A stretch of 64,000 nt of DNA, taken from the NCBI GenBank assembly GCA_946886565.1, contig CAMPIX010000003.1:1-64000 (forward strand), given 5' to 3'. Both the position numbers and the translations under genes were made by a program. Numbering within the stretch: the first letter of the stretch is position 1; each line of letters starts with the position of its first letter. The notes under the pieces were generated by a model. It was not told the origin of the DNA. It did not search any database and saw nothing but the letters and a program-made list of their open reading frames with translations. The stretch comes from an uncultured Altererythrobacter sp. Its GTDB lineage: Bacteria > Pseudomonadota > Alphaproteobacteria > Sphingomonadales > Sphingomonadaceae. Below are positions 1 through 9,372 of the stretch, piece by piece.

Positions 1-1546
1 CCGCCTCGAGCCCGATGCTCCAGCTGATCGGCTTCTGGAACAGCAGCGTGGAGGAGCGCTCGTAGGTCGCCACGAATGCGGCGGTCTGCGCGTCGAACGC
101 CGGACTGTCGATCGTGCTGACATAGGCATCGATGTTGAGCACGCGGTCGCGCCCGCCGAAGTTGTTGCGGCGGAAAGTGATCCCGCCGAGCTGTTCCTGC
201 GTGCCCGCGATCGCGCGCACCCGCACCGCACCTTCGGGCGGGAAGAAGTTGCGGTGCTCCCAGCTCGCCTCGATGCGGAACCCCTCTTCCGAACCGTAAC
301 CGATCGCGCCTGCGATCGTGCGCAGCTTGGCCTTGGTCATTTCGACATCGAGCGCGACCTCGCCCAAATCCTCGCCGGCGGGCGGTGCGACGTTGCGCTT
401 GGTGATAGTGACCGAAGAGACGAGCCCGGTGGCGATGATCGCGCGGCGCAAATCGAGCTCGAGGCTGCGCTGGTACACGTCGCCCGGCTCGAACCGGGCG
501 ATCGTCTGCAGGTGCTCGCTCGAGAGGAAATCAGGCATTCCGCTGACGATCTCGCCGAACACGTACTTGCCGTTCGGGCGCACCGGCATCGTGAGATCGC
601 CTTCGATCCGCGCGTGATCGACCAAAAGCTCGGGCTCGTCGATCGCGGCGAAGGGGTAGCCCGTTTCACCGAGCGCCTGGTCGAGATCGAACCGTTCCCG
701 CACGATCGCGTCGCTCGACAGGGGGTCGCCGGGCTGAATCTCGAATGCCGCGCGCAGGCTGTCGTAGTCGCGCGCTTCGTTCAGCCTGCCGAGGTCGATC
801 GCGCCGAAGCTGTAGCGCGGCCCCGGGACGATATCGAACCGCACGTTCGGCGTCTGCTGGGCTTCGTCGCGCCCCGGCCTGATCCCGCCGACGGTGCGCA
901 CGACCTGTGCGTCGTAATACCCGTAGACGCGCAGCAATTCGGCGAGCAGCGCCTCGTCCTGACGTGCGCGCGCGGCCAGCTGGGCTATGCTGTCGTCGTC
1001 GTCGGCATCCTGTAGCTCCTCGATCGTCGAGAGCGATTCGAACCGATCGGCGAATTCTTCGCGCATCGGAAAGCTCTCTTCATCGACCGGAAAGCCGAGC
1101 GACAGCTCGGGACCGAGCGTGACCACGGTGGCATCGGCGGCGGTCTGCGCGTCGTCTTCTTCGAGTTCCGCGAACTCGATGCCTTCCTCCGCCGGCAGCG
1201 GCTCCGGTTCAGCGATTTCAAGCTGATCGGGCCACGGCACGGTGATCGCGGGGTCGTCGGGAAGTGAGGCTTCGGGATCGATTTCGGCCATCTGCTCGGC
1301 CGAATCGCGCGCTTCAGGCTCGACACCCTGTTCGGCCCAGCTTTCGGGGTTCTCGACCGCGGCATCGGGGATCAGTTCCTCGAGGCTTTGCGGAGCGGAC
1401 CGGTCCTGCGCGAGAAGCGCTTGGGGCGAAGCGGCCAGCGCAAGCGCGGCGAGCGCAGACGCCAGGGGGGGAGCAAGCCTATTCGACGAAGCGGTACTGG
1501 GCGGCCGTGCCGTCCTTGGCCGGACGTCCGTCGGCGCGGCCGACAT
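1..1546 (-). CDS. tamA: TamA-like outer-membrane assembly protein (partial, 3' end off window)
   Basis: Outer-membrane beta-barrel protein of the BamA/TamA superfamily, probably TamA, the partner of TamB in envelope protein or lipid handling. About 515 N-terminal codons are present; the gene runs off the left edge. Visible are an Ala/Leu-rich signal peptide ending at ALLAQD, an acidic Pro/Glu-rich stretch, POTRA-like sequence and then, from about residue 430, barrel-type strands such as [13 protein letters not shown] and [18 protein letters not shown]. The ATG at 1546 places the first 68 bases inside the 3' end of the transferase gene upstream; no later ATG, GTG or TTG is in frame before the signal peptide. 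The N-terminal part looks too short for the five POTRA domains of BamA, which favours TamA; this is inference. tamB would be expected beyond the edge. Confidence 0.8.
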   Translation of the reverse strand, partial: MSAAPTDVRPRTARPPSTASSNRLAPPLASALAALALAASPQALLAQDRSAPQSLEELIPDAAVENPESWAEQGVEPEARDSAEQMAEIDPEASLPDDPAITVPWPDQLEIAEPEPLPAEEGIEFAELEEDDAQTAADATVVTLGPELSLGFPVDEESFPMREEFADRFESLSTIEELQDADDDDSIAQLAARARQDEALLAELLRVYGYYDAQVVRTVGGIRPGRDEAQQTPNVRFDIVPGPRYSFGAIDLGRLNEARDYDSLRAAFEIQPGDPLSSDAIVRERFDLDQALGETGYPFAAIDEPELLVDHARIEGDLTMPVRPNGKYVFGEIVSGMPDFLSSEHLQTIARFEPGDVYQRSLELDLRRAIIATGLVSSVTITKRNVAPPAGEDLGEVALDVEMTKAKLRTIAGAIGYGSEEGFRIEASWEHRNFFPPEGAVRVRAIAGTQEQLGGITFRRNNFGGRDRVLNIDAYVSTIDSPAFDAQTAAFVATYERSSTLLFQKPISWSIGLEA

Positions 1547-2321
1547 GCTTCCGGGTGACGGCGCTGGCGATGAGTGCGTCCTGCTCGTCGCGACCGAGGC
1601 GCCGCCAGCCGTCGCGGCCGAGCCGTTCCATGGGCCGGAAGCGGATCTTGTACTGCATGCGCGGCGATCCATCGACCCAGTAGCCGAGGTAGACGTATGG
1701 CAAGCCGTCCGCCGCCGCGCGCCGGATGTGGTCGAGGATGATGTAGGTGCCAAGTCCAGACCGCGCCTCGTGCTCCGGGTCGTAGAAACTGTAGATCATC
1801 GACAGCCCGTCGCCCTGGCGGTCGGTCAGGCACGCTCCGACGAGGCGACCCTGCCTCGAGCCGTCGGAGGGCTCCCGATATTCAACCACATAGCTGGTTA
1901 CCGGCGTGTGTTCCACCATATCCGCAAAGTCGAGTTCGTCCATCGAAGCCATGCCTCCGCCGGGGTGGCGGACGCCCAGATAGCGCTGGAGCAATTCGAA
2001 CTGTTCATCGGTCGCCCACGGGCGGCATTCGGTGGTGACGAGATCCTCGTTGCGGCGGATGATCCGGCGCTGGGTCGAGGAAGGTTCGAACTCCTTGGCG
2101 ACCACGCGCACCGATACGCAGGCCTGACAATCGAGACAGCTGGGACGATAGGCGACCGTCTGACTGCGGCGGAACCCGATCCGGCCGAGCGCCTCGTTGA
2201 GCTGATCGGCGTGCGCGCCCTTGAGCTCGGTGAATACCTTGCGTTCGCTGCGGCCGGGCAGATAGGGGCACGGCGCGGGACTGGTCACGAAGAACCGGGG
2301 GAAGCGAACGGGGGCCGTCAC
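1479..2321 (-). CDS. bpt: Arginyl/leucyl-tRNA--protein transferase (N-end rule)
   Basis: Transfers an amino acid from aminoacyl-tRNA to the N-terminus of proteins, marking them for Clp-dependent degradation. Bacterial relatives are named arginyltransferase (Ate) or aspartate/glutamate leucyltransferase (Bpt); the sequence alone does not settle which amino acid is used. The 280-residue product has the N-terminal cysteine arrangement of the family (C18, then C62, C65 and C68 in [13 protein letters not shown]) and the C-terminal acyltransferase segment with [14 protein letters not shown] and [17 protein letters not shown]. It starts at GTG. Its 3' end overlaps the predicted start of tamA by 68 bases, so the two are probably co-transcribed. 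Confidence 0.92.
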   Translation of the reverse strand: MTAPVRFPRFFVTSPAPCPYLPGRSERKVFTELKGAHADQLNEALGRIGFRRSQTVAYRPSCLDCQACVSVRVVAKEFEPSSTQRRIIRRNEDLVTTECRPWATDEQFELLQRYLGVRHPGGGMASMDELDFADMVEHTPVTSYVVEYREPSDGSRQGRLVGACLTDRQGDGLSMIYSFYDPEHEARSGLGTYIILDHIRRAAADGLPYVYLGYWVDGSPRMQYKIRFRPMERLGRDGWRRLGRDEQDALIASAVTRKHVGRADGRPAKDGTAAQYRFVE

Positions 2322-2475
2322 GGCTGGGCGTTTACCTCTCTGACGCCAGAATCGGCGCGGCTGCGAAACTGGCTGCGACTATGCCGACAAGCGCCGTCGG
2401 GTAAAAGTCCCTTAACCATGTATCGTGGTTAAACGGGGGTTACTTTGCACAATTGAGGTTTGGTGAATCGCCGCC
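2322..2475. other. Intergenic spacer between the transferase gene and ilvA
   Basis: No gene or clear hairpin was recognised here. It must hold the promoter for the transferase/tamA pair unless ilvA transcription reads through. Confidence 0.5.
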
Positions 2476-3729
2476 TCAGGCCAGCTCGACCTGGCTAACC
2501 GAGTAGCCGTTGCCGCGCAGCGTCTCGATCAGCGCATCGATCTGCTCGCGGTCGCGCGCCTCGCACTCGATGTCGGTAATCAGCCCCTTCGCCGGAAGAC
2601 TGGTGAATATCCGCTGGTGATAGATCTCGATGATGTTGACATTGTGCGCCTCGAACTCGCGCATCACGCGATAGAGCGCACCAGGGCGGTCCTGCAGCGT
2701 GATCCGCAGCCGCGCGAGCCGGCCCGAACGCGCGAGATCGCGCAGCAGGACGTTGGCGAGCAACCGCGTGTCGATGTTGCCGCCGCACAACACCAGGCCG
2801 ATCTTGCGCCCGGCGAAGCGCTCGCGATGCTCGAGCACCGCGGCCAGGCCGGCGGAGCCCGCCCCCTCGACCACCGTCTTCTCGATCTGAAGCAGCAGCG
2901 AGACGGCCTTTTCGAGCGCCTCTTCGCTCACCAGCAGGATGTCGTCGACCCGTTCGGCGATCACTTGCGAGGTGAACGCGCCGGGAGCTTTCACTGCAAT
3001 GCCCTCGGCCAGCGTATCGCCGCCGCAGTCGCGCTGTTCGCCCTTCACTTTGGCATACATCGAGGGAAACAGCGCCGCCTGAACGCCGATCACCTGCATA
3101 TTGGGCTTGAGCGCGCGCGCCACGGTCGACATGCCCGAGATCAGCCCGCCGCCGCCGATCGGGGTGACGAAGCAGTCGATCTCTGGCGCGTCCTCGAGCA
3201 TCTCCAGTGCGGTCGTGCCGGCGCCCGCGGCCACGTCGGGGTCGTCGAACGGGTGGACGAAGGTGAGCCCCAGTTCCTGCTCGAGCTTGCGCGCATGGGC
3301 GTAAGCCTCGTCGAACGTCTCGCCTTGGAGGACGACGTTGCCGCCGACGCTCTCGGTCTGCATCACCTTCACCGTCGGCGTCGAGCGCGGCATGACGATC
3401 GTTACCGGCACGCCGAGCCGGGTGCCGTGATAGCTGAGCCCCTGCGAATGGTTGCCGGCCGAGGCGGCGATGACCCCGCGTTCGCGCTGCTCCGACGAGA
3501 GCAGCAGCAGCGCGTTGAGCGCACCGCGCTCCTTGTAGGCGGCGGTGAACTGAAGGTTTTCGAACTTGAGCCAGATGTCCGCCCCGGCGATCTCGGACAG
3601 CGTCTTGCTGTACATCGTGGGCGTGCGCACCACAGCGCCCTCGATCCGCTTCGCGGCAGCGCGAACGTCGTCGATCGTCAGGCTCCGAATGGAGGATTCC
3701 GCAGCGGAAACGGCGTGGTTCTGGCTCAT
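2476..3729 (-). CDS. ilvA: Threonine ammonia-lyase
   Basis: PLP-dependent deamination of threonine to 2-oxobutanoate, the entry to isoleucine synthesis. The 417-residue product carries the PLP lysine in AAYKERGALN (K66), the phosphate-binding glycine loop in TPIGGGGLISG, and a C-terminal ACT domain (about residues 335-417, beginning LRITLQDRPGALYRVM) that usually binds a regulatory amino acid. This is the shorter form with a single ACT domain, not the longer E. coli IlvA type with two regulatory repeats. An in-frame TTG lies two codons upstream, but the ATG at 3729 is preferred. The gene is divergent from the amidohydrolase gene, and the space between them holds a palindromic repeat. Confidence 0.93.
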   Translation of the reverse strand: MSQNHAVSAAESSIRSLTIDDVRAAAKRIEGAVVRTPTMYSKTLSEIAGADIWLKFENLQFTAAYKERGALNALLLLSSEQRERGVIAASAGNHSQGLSYHGTRLGVPVTIVMPRSTPTVKVMQTESVGGNVVLQGETFDEAYAHARKLEQELGLTFVHPFDDPDVAAGAGTTALEMLEDAPEIDCFVTPIGGGGLISGMSTVARALKPNMQVIGVQAALFPSMYAKVKGEQRDCGGDTLAEGIAVKAPGAFTSQVIAERVDDILLVSEEALEKAVSLLLQIEKTVVEGAGSAGLAAVLEHRERFAGRKIGLVLCGGNIDTRLLANVLLRDLARSGRLARLRITLQDRPGALYRVMREFEAHNVNIIEIYHQRIFTSLPAKGLITDIECEARDREQIDALIETLRGNGYSVSQVELA

Positions 3730-3748
3730 GGCCAAGCGCCTTAGGACG

Positions 3749-3903
3749 CAGACCCATAACTGACAATGGCCGGGATCCCCATCGGAGCCCGGCTGGCCAG
3801 GAGCGCAGTCGCGTAGCCATAGCTACGCGCAAGCAAGCGACGACGTCCAGACGCGCTCTCTTGGCGACCGCGAAGCGGCGGGCGGATATCAGTTATGGGT
3901 CTG
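3749..3903. repeat. Palindromic intergenic repeat, family D copy 1
   Basis: Perfect 15-bp inverted arms (CAGACCCATAACTGA at 3749-3763 and its complement at 3889-3903) enclose a core that recurs at 13718-13810. The core starts AGGAGCGCAG (3799), has an 8-bp stem CGCGTAGC/GCTACGCG (3810-3829), then CAAGCAAGCGACG, and ends GCGGCGGGCGGAT near 3886. It fills most of the divergent ilvA/amidohydrolase spacer. No coding capacity was seen. Confidence 0.8.
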
Positions 3904-4024
3904 TGCCCTTCGTGCAAGAGCGAGCGACTGCAAACACGACTTTTGCCTGCCGGGTACAAGCATTTGCTTTGCCGCCCACTTGCCGTAACTGCCGGCAGCG
4001 AACCGAACGACCAGAGGACGCCCG

Positions 4025-5710
4025 ATGATCCGCCTTGCCGCCTCCACTCTTGCTCTTGCCGCCTGCTGCTGGGCCGGCGCCGCATCCGCCGACACGTTGA
4101 TCGACAACGTGCAAGGCGTGACGATCGACGAGGATGGCGAAATCGACAATTTCACCGGCCTCGTCATCGGCGACGACGGGCGGATCGAGAAGGTGCTCGA
4201 CCGGCGTGACGACCGACCGGACGACGTGGATTTCCAGGTCGACGGCGAAGGGCGGTTCATGCTGCCGGGCATGATCGATTCGCACCTCCATGTCATGGGG
4301 CTGGGGTTCGCCGCGCTGACGCTCGACCTGTCGGACACGAACTCGCTCGCCGAGGCGCAGGCCAAGATCGCCGAATACGCCGCGGCCAACCCCGGCGGGC
4401 GCTGGATCATCGGCCGGGGCTGGAATCAGGTCCAGTGGGGCCTCGATCGGTTTCCCACCGCCTCGGAACTCGACGCCGTGGTGTCCGACCGCCCGGTCTG
4501 GCTCGAGCGGGTGGACGGCCACGCCGGCTGGGCCAACAGCGAAGCACTGCGGCTGGCGGGCGTGACTGCCCAGACTGCCGATCCGGCAGGCGGCCGGATC
4601 GAGCGGTTACCGGATTCGCGCGCGCCGGCGGGCGTGCTCGTCGATGCGGCGATGGAACTTGTGTCGGGCAAAGTACCGGAGCCCCGCCCGGCCGATCGCG
4701 ACCTCGCGCTGCAGAAAGCGCAGGACACCCTGCTCGCCAACGGAGTGACCGCGGCGGCCGACATGGGCACGACGATCGAGGACTGGCAATCCTTTCGCCG
4801 CGCGGGCGACGGCGGGTGGCTCAAGATGCGAATCATGGCCTACGCCGCCGGAACCGGGGCGATGGAGTTGATCGCCGGCCCCGGTCCCACGCCCTGGCTC
4901 TACGGCGACAAGCTGCGGCTCAACGGGGTCAAGATCTATCTCGACGGTGCGCTCGGCTCTCGCGGGGCGTGGCTCAAGCAGCCCTATGCCGACGATCCGG
5001 GCAATACCGGGCTGCCGCTGCTGACCGGTTCGCAACTGCGCAACCTGATGAGCCGCGCCGCGCTCGACAACTTCCAGGTCGCGGTGCACGCGATCGGAGA
5101 TGCAGCAAACGCCGAAGCGCTCAGGGCGATCGACGAACTTTCAGGCACTTACGACGGCGACCGGCGCTGGCGGATCGAGCACGCGCAGATCGTCGATCCG
5201 GCGGACATCGCCATGTTCGGCGAGCACGGCGTGATCGCCTCGATGCAGCCCGTCCACCAGACTTCCGACCGCGTGATGGCCGAAGCGCGGCTGGACCCGG
5301 CCCGGCTTGCCGGAGCTTACGCCTGGAAAAGCATTGCCGCGACCGGCGCGAGGCTGGCGTTCGGATCGGACGCGCCGGTCGAGCGGCCGGACCCGTTTGC
5401 CGGGCTCGCCGCGGCTTTCACCCGGCGCGGACCGGACGGTCAGCCGTTCGGCGGCTGGCATCCGGAGGAGGCCGTGACTCGCGAACGGGCGCTGGCGGCT
5501 TACACCGCCGACGGTGCCTATGCCGGATTCGCCGACGGACGCTTCGGACGACTCGTCGAAGGCGAATGGGCCGATTTCATTCTGGTGGACCGCGATCCCC
5601 TGCTGGCGACGCCCGAAGAGCTGCGCGCGACGCGGGTGCTCGAAACCTGGGTCGGCGGGAAGCGGGTTTACGCAGTCGGCGGCGCCGCGTCAGAACGCTC
5701 TGCCCGATAA
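4025..5710 (+). CDS. Secreted amidohydrolase, YtcJ-like
   Basis: Metal-dependent hydrolase of the amidohydrolase superfamily, closest in appearance to the YtcJ/AepA-like group; the substrate is unknown. Residues 1-22 form a signal peptide ending AASA, so the 561-residue enzyme is probably periplasmic. The metal-binding HxH lies in MIDSHLH (H87, H89). Further family landmarks are GALGSRGAWL, the histidine in VAVHAIGD, the histidine in RIEHAQIV and the C-terminal aspartate in FGSDAPVE. It is transcribed alone and divergently from ilvA. Family assignment is firm; specific function is open. Confidence 0.88.
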   Translation: MIRLAASTLALAACCWAGAASADTLIDNVQGVTIDEDGEIDNFTGLVIGDDGRIEKVLDRRDDRPDDVDFQVDGEGRFMLPGMIDSHLHVMGLGFAALTLDLSDTNSLAEAQAKIAEYAAANPGGRWIIGRGWNQVQWGLDRFPTASELDAVVSDRPVWLERVDGHAGWANSEALRLAGVTAQTADPAGGRIERLPDSRAPAGVLVDAAMELVSGKVPEPRPADRDLALQKAQDTLLANGVTAAADMGTTIEDWQSFRRAGDGGWLKMRIMAYAAGTGAMELIAGPGPTPWLYGDKLRLNGVKIYLDGALGSRGAWLKQPYADDPGNTGLPLLTGSQLRNLMSRAALDNFQVAVHAIGDAANAEALRAIDELSGTYDGDRRWRIEHAQIVDPADIAMFGEHGVIASMQPVHQTSDRVMAEARLDPARLAGAYAWKSIAATGARLAFGSDAPVERPDPFAGLAAAFTRRGPDGQPFGGWHPEEAVTRERALAAYTADGAYAGFADGRFGRLVEGEWADFILVDRDPLLATPEELRATRVLETWVGGKRVYAVGGAASERSAR

Positions 5711-6056
5711 TTTTTGCGGCCCGCCGCATTTTCCCGGAAACCAAAGCCCGCTTAAAGCTTTTGAAACGATAGGAAGCCATCCGGTCCAGGGCATGTCGCT
5801 CGAATATCGATGGTTCCAGTTCGCCTCTGTACCGATCCCTGTAACGGTGTCGGGATAGATCACATAGCTGCGGTGGCGGATCAGAGGGATGCACGAGATT
5901 TGTGGTTCGACTGATGGGGCATCTCCAGCGAAAGGTGTTACAATTCGGTAACATGTTCCGCTGATTTGCTTTGTGATATGGGGTTGTAACCCCAGCCGGT
6001 CTGTCCTAGTGGGGCAGTGAGTTTGAACGAATAGAGAGCTCTGAGGAGACGTATCG
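5711..6056. other. Intergenic region with two small inverted repeats
   Basis: This 346-base stretch shows no convincing gene. It holds TGTTAC/GTAACA with a 6-base loop (5936-5953) and a GGGGTT/AACCCC hairpin with a 2-base loop (5979-5994), both upstream of the small envelope-protein gene. They could be operator or leader structures. A Shine-Dalgarno-like GAGGAG lies about 10 bases before the next ATG. Confidence 0.5.
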
Positions 6057-6296
6057 ATGAAGTTCCGTAACCTTCTTGCCGCAACGGCAGCCCTGTCCAT
6101 GGCGGCGTCGCCGGCTATCGCCCAATCGGCTCCGAGCGTCGATCGTGCCGCGGCACCGGTTGCCGGCGAAAGCGAGATGGGCGGCGACGCCGATGGCACC
6201 GGCATCATCCTTGCGATCCTCGCGGTCGCCGCGGTTGTTGCCGGCATCGTGATCGCCGTCGGCGATGACGAAGACGGTGATCCGATCAGCGCCTGA
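6057..6296 (+). CDS. Small secreted or membrane protein, hypothetical
   Basis: A 79-residue protein of unknown function. It has a clear signal peptide (MKFRNLLAATAALSMAASPA, cleavage after AIA), a Gly/Asp-rich spacer, one hydrophobic segment (about residues 48-67, ILAILAVAAVVAGIVIAVG) and a short acidic tail DDEDGDPISA. The gene has a good Shine-Dalgarno sequence and its own strong terminator just downstream, so it is an independent, possibly well-expressed unit. Proteins of this build are common in sphingomonads, but no role is known to me. Confidence 0.75.
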   Translation: MKFRNLLAATAALSMAASPAIAQSAPSVDRAAAPVAGESEMGGDADGTGIILAILAVAAVVAGIVIAVGDDEDGDPISA

Positions 6297-6320
6297 TCGA
6301 ACCATCTGGCAGTTTTAGAA

Positions 6321-6348
6321 ACGGGGCCTCACGGCCCCGTTTTTTTTT
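6321..6348 (+). terminator. Rho-independent terminator
   Basis: Eight-base-pair stem ACGGGGCC/GGCCCCGT with loop TCAC, followed directly by a run of T. It ends the small envelope-protein transcript and lies between convergent genes, so it also shields tatC. Confidence 0.92.
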
Positions 6349-6400
6349 GCGTTCGAGAATCGCGACGAAGATCGGAAGGCATCCCCTGCCGGGATCCCGG

Positions 6401-7198
6401 TCAGTCCTGGGCGGGGCTCTCTTCCGGCTCGCGAACCTGGTCGACGGCCTTGCGTTCCGAGAACAGCATCAAGACGAGCGCCCCTTCGAACAGCAGCAAC
6501 AGCGGGATCGCCAGAATCAGCTGCGAGCCGGGGTCCGGCGGCGTTACGATCGCCGCGAGCGTCACGATCAACACAATGACATAGCGCCGGGCGGATGCCA
6601 GTTGCGCTCGCGTGACGATCCCCGCGCGGTTCAACAGCAGCAGCAGCACCGGCAGCAGAAAGCTGATTCCGAACGCCAGAATGAACTGCATCACCAGCGA
6701 CAAGTAATTGCCGGTCCCGGGCAGCGCCTCGATATCGAGCCCGCCGACATTGCCCTCGAAGCCGAGAAACCAGCGGAACGCAGTTGGCATCACGATATAG
6801 TAGGCGAGCGCCGCGCCGGCGACGAACAGCACTGGCGTAGCGATCAGGAACGGCAGGAAAGCCCGTTTCTCGCGCGCGTAGAGACCCGGCGCAACGAACG
6901 CCCAAAGCTGATTCGCGATGACCGGAAAGCTGACGAAGAACGCCGCGAACAGCGCCACCTTGAGTTCCACGAAGAACGCCTCGTAGAGTTGGGTGTAGAT
7001 CAGCCGCCCCTGCCCGTCGGGGAACGCGGCCGTCAGTGGCCGGACCAGAAAGCCGAAGATATCGTCTGCAAAATAGAGACACACCGCGAAAGCCACCGCA
7101 AGCGCGACGATGCACCGCATCAACCGCGTGCGCAGCTCGATCAGATGATCGAGCAGGGGAGCCTGCGTCTCGTCGAGGTCGCGCAATTTGAGAGCCAT
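6401..7198 (-). CDS. tatC: Sec-independent translocase subunit TatC
   Basis: Multi-spanning core of the twin-arginine translocase; it binds the signal peptides of folded substrates. The 265-residue product begins MALKLRDLDETQAPLLDHL and shows about six membrane segments, together with the conserved N-terminal HLIELRTRLMR cytoplasmic motif and the FxxPVI-type motif in FFVSFPVIANQLW. The start at 7198 is preferred over an upstream in-frame start because it matches the family N-terminus and lies just after the tatB stop. It is the last gene of tatABC. Confidence 0.96.
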   Translation of the reverse strand: MALKLRDLDETQAPLLDHLIELRTRLMRCIVALAVAFAVCLYFADDIFGFLVRPLTAAFPDGQGRLIYTQLYEAFFVELKVALFAAFFVSFPVIANQLWAFVAPGLYAREKRAFLPFLIATPVLFVAGAALAYYIVMPTAFRWFLGFEGNVGGLDIEALPGTGNYLSLVMQFILAFGISFLLPVLLLLLNRAGIVTRAQLASARRYVIVLIVTLAAIVTPPDPGSQLILAIPLLLLFEGALVLMLFSERKAVDQVREPEESPAQD

Positions 7199-7205
7199 CG
7201 CCGCG

Positions 7206-7598
7206 TCATTCGCCTCGCGGCTTGCCGAGCGGGAGCGGCGGTTGATCGGGATCCGGGTCGGCAGCATTTTCGGCCGTCTCTTCGCGGGGCGACGGGACGG
7301 GGTTCATCGTCGCCCTCGATTCGGCCGCCGCCTTACCGTCCTCGAGCGGCTCCATCTGCTCGGGTGGATGCTGGGCAACGATTCGCGCGTTCTGCTCGCG
7401 CCACTTCTTCTCCATTTCCTCCATCTCGGCCTCGCGGATCATCGCATCGACCCCGGCGCGAAAATGTCCTGAGATGCGCCGAATCTTGCCGATCCAGCGC
7501 CCGGCAGTGCGCAGGGCGAGCGGCATATCCTTCGGGCCGATCGCGATGATCGCCACGATCAGGATGACCAGCAGTTCGGTGGCGCCGATATCGAACAT
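7206..7598 (-). CDS. tatB: Sec-independent translocase protein TatB
   Basis: Single-span Tat subunit that works with TatC in substrate recognition. The 130-residue protein starts MFDIGATELLVILIVAIIAI, has the GP hinge (IGPKDMP) and an amphipathic helix, then a long charged tail rich in Glu, Lys and Pro. It lies between tatA and tatC, with 7 bases to tatC. Confidence 0.95.
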   Translation of the reverse strand: MFDIGATELLVILIVAIIAIGPKDMPLALRTAGRWIGKIRRISGHFRAGVDAMIREAEMEEMEKKWREQNARIVAQHPPEQMEPLEDGKAAAESRATMNPVPSPREETAENAADPDPDQPPLPLGKPRGE

Positions 7599-7625
7599 GG
7601 CTTCAGGCGGCGCGCAGGCGCGCGA

Positions 7626-7874
7626 TCAATTGGTGCGGTCGCGGGTTTCCGCCGGCTTGGGGTCGGCAGCCGCTTCCGAGGCCGGCTTCGCCTCGTGCGA
7701 GGGCCCCTCGATCCGCGGCGAAGACTTGGGAGCCTTGTCCTCTTCGTTCATGCCTTCCTTGAAACTTTTGATGCCTTTGCCGAAATCGCCCATCATTTCA
7801 GAGATACGCCCGCGTCCGAACAGGACGAGGATCACAAGCGCGATGATGATAAGCTGCCAGGGACCGAGCGACAT
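7626..7874 (-). CDS. tatA: Sec-independent translocase protein TatA
   Basis: Pore-forming Tat subunit, 82 residues. It starts MSLGPWQLIIIALVILVLFG, followed by the FGRGRISEMMGDFGKGIKSFK amphipathic segment typical of TatA and a charged tail. It is the first gene of tatABC, lies downstream of scpB and is transcribed in the same direction. Confidence 0.95.
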   Translation of the reverse strand: MSLGPWQLIIIALVILVLFGRGRISEMMGDFGKGIKSFKEGMNEEDKAPKSSPRIEGPSHEAKPASEAAADPKPAETRDRTN

Positions 7875-7948
7875 GGGAAACCTTTCCGATTACGTCGGCC
7901 CGATATAGGGATTTGCGCCGGCGAGCGCCAGCGGCGAACCGTGGCGAA

Positions 7949-8569
7949 TCAGTTTTCCGACTCGGCGTCCTCGAGCTCTGCCTGTTCGCTGGTGCTCTCA
8001 CCGTCGCCAGCAAGCGCTTCATATGCATCGTCGACCGGATCGAGCAGGCCCGCGGCGCGCAATTCGTCGATTCCCGGCAGGTCGCGGCGCGATTCGAGCC
8101 CGAAGTGCTGGAGGAACTCGGGCGTGGTCGCGTAGATCACGGGACGCCCCGGCACCTCGCGCCGCCCGGCGACGCGCACCCAGCCAGCCTCCATCAGCAC
8201 GTCGAGCGTGCCCGAGGAGGTCTGCACCCCGCGGATCGATTCGATCTCCGCCCGGCTGACCGGTTCGTGATAGGCGACGATCGCAAGCACCTCGGTCGCC
8301 GCGCGGCTCAGCCGGCGGACCTGCTCGCGTTCGCGCCGCAGCAGGTGCGCGAGGTCGGCTGCAGTCTCGAAATGCCAGCGCTTCGCGCGTTCGACCAGCC
8401 GCACCCCTCGCCGATCGTAGTGCGCGGCGAGCGAACGCAGCGATTCGCGAACCTCGGCCGGGTCCGCGTCCCCGAGATGCCCCGCGAGGGCTTCGGCGGT
8501 CATCGGCTCTTCCGAGGCGAACAGCGTGGCCTCGATCGCGCGCTGAAGGGCGTCGGTCGGCTCGCTCAC
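7949..8569 (-). CDS. scpB: Segregation and condensation protein ScpB
   Basis: Winged-helix (kite) subunit of the SMC condensin complex for chromosome organisation; it binds ScpA. The 206-residue product begins at a GTG that overlaps the scpA stop codon in the sequence GTGA, a sign of coupled translation. Conserved segments include ALQRAIEATLFASEEPM, ATEVLAIVAYHEPVSRAEIE and IRGVQTSSGTLDVLMEAGWV. The C-terminus is acidic. An upstream extension in the same frame lies inside scpA and is not real coding sequence. Confidence 0.95.
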   Translation of the reverse strand: MSEPTDALQRAIEATLFASEEPMTAEALAGHLGDADPAEVRESLRSLAAHYDRRGVRLVERAKRWHFETAADLAHLLRREREQVRRLSRAATEVLAIVAYHEPVSRAEIESIRGVQTSSGTLDVLMEAGWVRVAGRREVPGRPVIYATTPEFLQHFGLESRRDLPGIDELRAAGLLDPVDDAYEALAGDGESTSEQAELEDAESEN

Positions 8570-9372
8570 GCTGGGACCCTTCGCAGACGCAGCGGCCCGA
8601 AGACCTCGTCCTGCGCGATCTCGGCCTTGCCCATGCGCGCCAGTTCGAGAGCGGCAACGAAGCTCGAGGCGAGCGCCGAGCGGCGCAGGCGCGGCTCGGC
8701 ATGCGGCGGCAGGAAATCGCGCAGCTCCATCCAGTCGAGCGTGACGCCGAGCATCGCCGAGACGCGGCCGAGCGCCGATTCGAGCGTCATCACCGGCCGT
8801 TCGCGGACCATGTGGATCGCGGGCGCGGTGCGCGCCTTGACCTGCCCATAGGCCTGGACGAGCGCGTACCACTCGCAGGTCCACTTGGTCGTGCGGTCGA
8901 TCCGCAGGCCCTCGGGCGCGGGGCGGAGGAAGACGTCGCGCCCGATCCGGTCGCGCGCCATCAGCCGCGCCGCCGCCTCGCGCATCGCGCCGAGCCGCTG
9001 GAGCCGGAGTTGCAGCCGCAGCGCCAGTTCCTCGGGGCTCGGATCCTCCTGCTCCTCGCGCGGCAGGAGCAGCGCCGATTTGAGATAAGCGAGCCAGGCA
9101 GCCATCACGAGATAATCCGCCGCGAGCTCGAGCCGCAGCGCCTCGGCGCGCTCGATATAGCCGAGGTACTGGTCGACCAGCGCGAGGATCGAGATCTGCC
9201 GCAGGTCGACCTTCTGCCGCCGCGCGAGGTCGAGCAGGAGGTCGAGCGGTCCTTCCCACCCGTCGAGTTCGAGGTAGAGCGCGTCGTTGGCTCCCTCGCC
9301 CCCCGCGGGACCGGTCCAGTCCTCCTCGTCAGTCTCCGCCGCGAGCTCGAAGAGCTGGCCGTCGGAGGTCAC
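8566..9372 (-). CDS. scpA: Segregation and condensation protein ScpA
   Basis: Kleisin subunit bridging SMC heads, 268 residues. The conserved N-terminal kleisin signature is LELDGWEGPLDLLLDLARRQ, followed by KVDLRQISILALVDQYLGYI. It starts at a GTG overlapping the nagZ stop by 4 bases, and its own stop overlaps the scpB start by 4 bases, so nagZ-scpA-scpB are translationally linked. Confidence 0.95.
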   Translation of the reverse strand: MTSDGQLFELAAETDEEDWTGPAGGEGANDALYLELDGWEGPLDLLLDLARRQKVDLRQISILALVDQYLGYIERAEALRLELAADYLVMAAWLAYLKSALLLPREEQEDPSPEELALRLQLRLQRLGAMREAAARLMARDRIGRDVFLRPAPEGLRIDRTTKWTCEWYALVQAYGQVKARTAPAIHMVRERPVMTLESALGRVSAMLGVTLDWMELRDFLPPHAEPRLRRSALASSFVAALELARMGKAEIAQDEVFGPLRLRRVPA

